Source: JAKACA01 sp052143575
GTDB lineage: Bacteria > Actinomycetota > Acidimicrobiia > Acidimicrobiales > Bog-793
Assembly (NCBI GenBank): GCA_052143575.1
Contig: JBKQSP010000122.1
Span: forward strand, 1-10,303
Length of the DNA stretch: 10,303 nucleotides
Reading direction: 5' to 3'
The translations under genes were made by a program, and so were the position numbers. The notes under the pieces were generated by a model that was not told the DNA's origin, searched no databases, and saw nothing but the letters and a program-made list of their open reading frames with translations. Shown here piece by piece: positions 7,937 through 10,303 of the stretch. Each line of letters opens with the position of its first letter. Position 1 is the stretch's first letter.

Positions 7937-8322
7937 CTGCGGATGACGCGACTCGGGCAGCGTGGAGTCGCCGTGGCCTGGTGGAAGATGTGTTGGCGAG
8001 AGCATGCGATGACTGGTTACACGTCGCAGAGTTTGCGGGCATCGCAAAACGAGTAGGTGTTGACGGAGCTGAGGCCCTGCGGGCGACCGCCATCGGTCTC
8101 ATCGTCTTAGTTCTCGTTGGCGATCTGATGGTCATCGGTGACGTGGATGGACTTGGATTCCACGCCTGGCCAGGTTCGGTTGGCGACGCCGTAAAGAGAC
8201 TGGTCCAGACATGGCCGCCGGACGAACCCTTTCCTCCGCCAGGCGCTGTGGCGTGGTTGTCCGTGACGCCTGAAGGTCAGCGAGTCGGTGAGGAAGTTCT
8301 CTTACGGGAGCGCCCGGTCTGA
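7933..8322 (+). CDS. Candidate immunity protein for the RHS tip
   Basis: This 129-residue protein has no export signal, as expected for a cytoplasmic antidote to the RHS tip encoded immediately upstream. I chose the GTG at 7933 because it forms a GTGA overlap with the RHS stop codon, implying coupled translation; a GTG at 7915 would add six residues. A mainly helical N-terminal half (about 8-60, with WLHVAEFAGIAKR) is followed by ATAIGLIVLVLVGDLMVIGD at 51-70, the motif GFHAWPGSVGDAVKRL at 75-90, and PGAVAWLSVTPEGQRVGEEVL near the C-terminus. The alternation suggests a winged-helix-like fold, although 51-68 is hydrophobic enough to ask about a membrane helix. I do not recognise a named family. 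The immunity role is inferred from position, size and overlap. Confidence 0.7.
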   Translation: MTADDATRAAWSRRGLVEDVLARACDDWLHVAEFAGIAKRVGVDGAEALRATAIGLIVLVLVGDLMVIGDVDGLGFHAWPGSVGDAVKRLVQTWPPDEPFPPPGAVAWLSVTPEGQRVGEEVLLRERPV

Positions 8323-9005
8323 TGTGGCGCGGGACGAGCCGACTCATGGCAGGTTCCCGGTTCATTGCGAGCCTGCTCCTGTCCCTTGTCCTTGTGAGCG
8401 GGCTGCATTCGGCTTCGTTGTCGCCGACGCCGACTCCTCACTCCCAAGCTCAAGTGGCGAGCCTCGCCAGGTCATCCCACATCGGCGTCGCTCCTCCCAG
8501 CGCTTTTGCACTCCGGCACGCTCGCGGCGAGGCACTCAGGTTCGGAGCGCCGAGGTATGTCTACGACCTCGGATTCCGGAACGCGTTGGGGCGACTGAAA
8601 GACGAATCGTCGCCGAGCGGTGTTGGCTTGGTCAGCGCGATCCCTTACTTGGTCTGGTCCGAGCCGAGTCCGCCGTCAACTCCCACAGCTGTTGCCGCAG
8701 AGGGGGGAACTACTCTCTACCGAGCTGTCGAACCGGGAGAGCTTTCCGACATCGAAGCCTCCGGCACCTACCGCGTGCCCGAGGGAATCGGGGGCGGTAA
8801 GTACTTCTACCCGACCGAGGAGCAGGCGGCCAACTTCGCCGAGATGAATCCGGGACGCGCTTACACCCTCACGTCCTCGGAGTTCCCCGAGCAAGTTCTC
8901 AGAGCGAGTTGGTACGACACGATCGGTGGCGAAGGTCCGGCGTACTTCATTCCGAGCGAGTACTTCCCCCATGGTCAGGTCAGCATCGGAGGACCGCTGC
9001 CATGA
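8322..9005 (+). CDS. Signal-peptide protein with ART-like toxin tip
   Basis: This 227-residue protein starts with an export signal (FIASLLLSLVLVSGLHSAS, residues 14-32). An unrecognised Ser/Pro-rich segment (about 33-123), the junction V-A-A-E-G-G-T-T (124-131) and a toxin-like domain (131-227) follow. That domain has the order LYRAVEPGELSDI (R134), then GKYFYPTEEQAANFAE (160-174) and AYFIPSEYF (E213). This arrangement resembles small ADP-ribosyltransferase-like tips of RHS toxins, which would transfer ADP-ribose from NAD+. The catalytic assignment is an inference. The ATG at 8322 shares one base with the previous stop; the ATG at 8346 would give a tighter signal peptide. The next gene overlaps its stop and is its likely immunity partner. 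Unusually for a displaced RHS tip, it has its own start and signal sequence. Confidence 0.75.
   Translation: MWRGTSRLMAGSRFIASLLLSLVLVSGLHSASLSPTPTPHSQAQVASLARSSHIGVAPPSAFALRHARGEALRFGAPRYVYDLGFRNALGRLKDESSPSGVGLVSAIPYLVWSEPSPPSTPTAVAAEGGTTLYRAVEPGELSDIEASGTYRVPEGIGGGKYFYPTEEQAANFAEMNPGRAYTLTSSEFPEQVLRASWYDTIGGEGPAYFIPSEYFPHGQVSIGGPLP
8690..8703 (+). repeat. 14-base tip-junction repeat, copy 2
   Basis: This copy of tgttgccgcagagg is in the V-A-A-E phase, directly ahead of the LYRAV toxin domain. With the third copy, similarity continues at protein level as GTTL[YF]R, so the homology is longer than the exact DNA match. Confidence 0.75.
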
Positions 9006-9310
9006 GCGCGATCCTCTCAGCGGTGATCCAGCTCGCTGCCGACGTACAGCGTCCAAGACGACGAGGCTGGCGTTGCACCTGCCAGTTCGAGGAGATCGTC
9101 AGCGCTGACGGCGAACGGAACCTCGGAGTGGAGATAACACCGACTTCCAAGGATGAGATAGCCCCAGGAGATGAAACGAACGTCGAGCTGAGACTCTGGG
9201 CACCTCTATCCCGGATTCCGCAACCGGAGACCGTGGTGCGCTTGTATGAGGGTCAGCATCTCGTCGCATCCGGCACGGTAACCGGGGTGATCGAAGCCGA
9301 GGGCGCGTGA
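9002..9310 (+). CDS. EF-Tu domain III-like small protein, candidate immunity
   Basis: This 102-residue protein starts at an ATG forming an ATGA overlap with the upstream toxin stop, which is why I prefer it to an upstream GTG at 8909 that would run deep into the toxin gene. It has no signal peptide. Residues 50-98 (KDEIAPGDETNVELRLW, then VVRLYEGQHLVASGTVTGVI) line up with the C-terminal barrel of elongation factor Tu. In that barrel a PGD turn is followed by a hydrophobic strand, a HPI-like segment and the EGGRTVGAGVV strand pair. The GWR at 22-24 matches the position of the GYR motif. I recalled this alignment from memory rather than computing it. Context makes it the antidote of the 8322-9005 toxin. 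It could instead be a stand-alone barrel-fold protein with another role. Confidence 0.7.
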   Translation: MSAILSAVIQLAADVQRPRRRGWRCTCQFEEIVSADGERNLGVEITPTSKDEIAPGDETNVELRLWAPLSRIPQPETVVRLYEGQHLVASGTVTGVIEAEGA

Positions 9311-9915
9311 TCAAGACCCATCACACGAGGAGCGGCTGCGACGGTTCCGACTGTTGGCGCGACGTCCTCCTCGTGCTCCTCGCTGCGTTGCTCGCAGCGC
9401 TTGGCGGCCTTGTCGCCACCCCGGCCGCATCGGCCGTACCAGCGCTCCACCCGGAAACTCGCGTCGCGGTCATCGAGAACGCGGGTGGCCAGCTAGTCGG
9501 CCCTCACGGGACCGTTCTCCCTGGTGGGAGTCGGAAGCGAGCCCCCAACTACGACCAGGACGCGACCGGTTCGTCTGTTGCCGCAGAGGACGGAACGACC
9601 CTGTTCCGAACGGGTAGTCAAACCGACAATGCGCTCACCGATCCAAACGCAGTCTCTTTCAGAAGTTCGGTATCGAGTGCCGCCGATCAAGGTCAAGTTT
9701 TCAGCTCCGGCGATAAGATCCGGTCGATAGAGACCAGCTCGTTGCCGGATGGCTCCTCGGTCGTTTACGACGATGTGCCCGATGGGCCACGTCTCAGTAT
9801 TGGCCACGCCCGAAGAGATTCGAGCTGCCATCATCGCGGGTGGTCCCGACAACCTTCTGAAGAGTTGGGTTTGAAGCCTCTGACCGACCCGGGGGCTTAC
9901 CGGCTACCCCGCTGA
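9307..9915 (+). CDS. Signal-peptide toxin-tip protein with compensating frameshifts
   Basis: The gene opens at GTG 9307 in a GTGA overlap with the upstream gene. It encodes 202 residues: an export signal (DVLLVLLAALLAALGGLVATPAASA, split as DVLLVLLAALLAALGG and LVATPAASA, likely cut before VPALHP near 43/44), a linker, V-A-A-E-D-G-T-T-L-F-R at 91-101 and a toxin-like tip (about 110-202) with NAVSFRSSV, GDKIRSIETSSLPDGS and final LGLKPLTDPGAYRLPR. Between residues 161 and 186 the peptide is Cys/His/Arg-rich and unlike its surroundings. The +1 frame over 9785-9862 instead reads GHVSVLATPEEIRAAIIAGG then PDNLLK, which joins naturally to the flanks. One extra G at 9784-9786 and one missing base at 9863-9864 explain this. 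The tip is therefore probably inactive, unless these are sequencing errors. Activity is unknown. Confidence 0.72.
   Translation: MIKTHHTRSGCDGSDCWRDVLLVLLAALLAALGGLVATPAASAVPALHPETRVAVIENAGGQLVGPHGTVLPGGSRKRAPNYDQDATGSSVAAEDGTTLFRTGSQTDNALTDPNAVSFRSSVSSAADQGQVFSSGDKIRSIETSSLPDGSSVVYDDVPDGPRLSIGHARRDSSCHHRGWSRQPSEELGLKPLTDPGAYRLPR
9576..9589 (+). repeat. 14-base tip-junction repeat, copy 3
   Basis: This is the third identical copy of tgttgccgcagagg in the V-A-A-E phase, placed between the linker and the toxin-like tip of the 9307-9915 gene. Confidence 0.75.
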
Positions 9916-9920
9916 GAAAC

Positions 9921-10020
9921 GTGTCTAGCATCGTCGCCAACGAGGTCAGGCGTGACAAGGCCTTTGCCAACAAGCTGACGTCGCCTTGGCCGTACGTTGT
10001 CGTATTGGAGCGAGTAGCTA
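9921..10020 (+). pseudogene. Truncated start of a small gene, possible immunity remnant
   Basis: A frame opens at GTG 9921, five bases after the upstream toxin stop, and reads MSSIVANEVRRDKAFANKLT followed by SPWPYVVVLERVAS. This is plausible coding sequence for the first 33 residues of a cytoplasmic protein. Beyond about 10020 the frame continues to 10157 but becomes unlike a protein and runs into the IS630 transposase gene in another frame. Each upstream toxin is followed at once by a small gene, so the natural reading is an immunity gene cut by the insertion. The family is not recognisable from so short a piece. Confidence 0.4.
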
Positions 10021-10117
10021 GTGTCCCGATTCGAAGATTCACAAGAAATATCTCTGATTGGGGAATTTCGTTGCAGCCGGGCGCGTTCCCTCCTCCATCA
10101 GCGACGATGGAGGGGAC
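10019..10117 (+). mobile_element. Probable left end and leader of the IS630 element
   Basis: IS630-family elements insert at TA. A TA at 10019-10020 is followed by gtgtcccgattcgaagattc, which has the look of an element end, and AT-richer DNA up to about 10075 contrasts with the surrounding sequence. The distance to the transposase start (about 100 bases) fits. The right end is outside the window, so the inverted repeat cannot be matched and the boundary is tentative. Confidence 0.35.
10092..10113 (+). promoter_or_regulatory. Hairpin covering the transposase ribosome binding site
   Basis: CCTCCATC at 10092-10099 pairs perfectly with GATGGAGG at 10106-10113 across the six-base loop AGCGAC. The 3' arm contains most of the Shine-Dalgarno GGAGGGG (10109-10115) for the ATG at 10118. 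Such a structure would hold back transposase translation. Translation-limiting hairpins of this kind are known in other insertion sequences such as IS10 and IS50. Confidence 0.5.
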
Positions 10118-10303
10118 ATGGCGCAGCGGGGACGGCCGAAGGCAGAGCTCGTGTTGAGCGAGGAGGAACGCGACACCCTGGCGCGTTGGGCACGCCGCCC
10201 GAAGAGCCCGCAGAGCTTGGCGCTGCGCTCGAAGATCGTGCTCGCCTGCGCCGAGAACAAGACGAACCAGCAGGTCGCCGCCGAGCTCTCGGTCAACCAG
10301 GTG
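10118..10303 (+). CDS. IS630-family transposase, 5' part, 3' end outside the window
   Basis: The first 62 codons are present, beginning MAQRGRPKAELVLSEEERDT and continuing with LARWARRPKSPQSLALRSKI, then a helix-turn-helix start (NQQVAAELSVNQV). This is the typical N-terminus of IS630-type transposases, where a basic GRPK segment and the LSEEER helix precede the DNA-binding HTH that recognises the element ends. The catalytic DDE part lies beyond the right edge. The start is supported by GGAGGGG just ahead of the ATG. The insertion seems to have broken the last small gene of the toxin array. Confidence 0.88.
   Translation, partial: MAQRGRPKAELVLSEEERDTLARWARRPKSPQSLALRSKIVLACAENKTNQQVAAELSVNQV

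Noticed and set aside
7981..8140. Hydrophobic stretch in the first immunity candidate considered as a membrane anchor
   Set aside because: It is short and interrupted by Gly-Asp, and the surrounding pattern suits a buried helix and strand. Left open but not called.
8288..8800. A 170-codon plus-strand frame overlapping the 8322 gene
   Set aside because: It lacks a signal peptide or domain, and its start lies inside the upstream immunity gene. The 8322 frame has the signal peptide and toxin motifs.

Overview
The window is a high-GC stretch in which every credible gene lies on the + strand. It looks like an accessory locus of a high-GC Gram-positive (actinobacterial) genome. I infer this from base composition, frequent GTG starts, and the style of the NHL/RHS repeats (motifs such as 'TAGDIYTIAGDGTAGYTGDGG'), which I associate with Actinobacteria, possibly the Acidimicrobiia. 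No rRNA or housekeeping gene is present to prove it.

Layout: (i) positions 1-1217 hold the 3' part of an IS256-family transposase that enters from the left edge; (ii) 1218-1390 is a gap with the probable end of that element and the leader of the next gene; (iii) 1391-7936 encodes a 2181-residue secreted RHS/YD-repeat polymorphic toxin; (iv) 7933-9915 holds four smaller genes, each overlapping its predecessor by 1-4 bases; (v) 9921-10020 looks like the start of a fifth small gene that is cut short; (vi) 10118-10303 is the 5' end of an IS630-family transposase leaving at the right edge.

The genes read as a polymorphic-toxin array. The RHS protein has an export signal, a six-bladed NHL propeller, an RHS N-terminal region, a long YD-repeat shell, an RCC1-type propeller with seven blade motifs spliced between two YD repeats, the RHS core closure motif (DPSGL) and a C-terminal toxin tip. 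It is followed by a candidate immunity gene (7933-8322), a signal-peptide protein with an ADP-ribosyltransferase-like tip (8322-9005), a 102-residue candidate immunity protein resembling EF-Tu domain III (9002-9310), and a second signal-peptide toxin-tip protein (9307-9915) whose C-terminus carries two compensating frameshifts. The presumed immunity gene of that last toxin seems to be cut by the IS630 element.

The RHS tip and both downstream toxin proteins share an in-frame 14-base repeat encoding V-A-A-E just before or within the toxin region. This suggests that tip modules have been copied or exchanged within the locus. Functions of the toxins and immunity proteins are inferred from architecture and context. 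The transposases, the RHS/NHL/RCC1 repeats and the overlapping gene order are directly visible.
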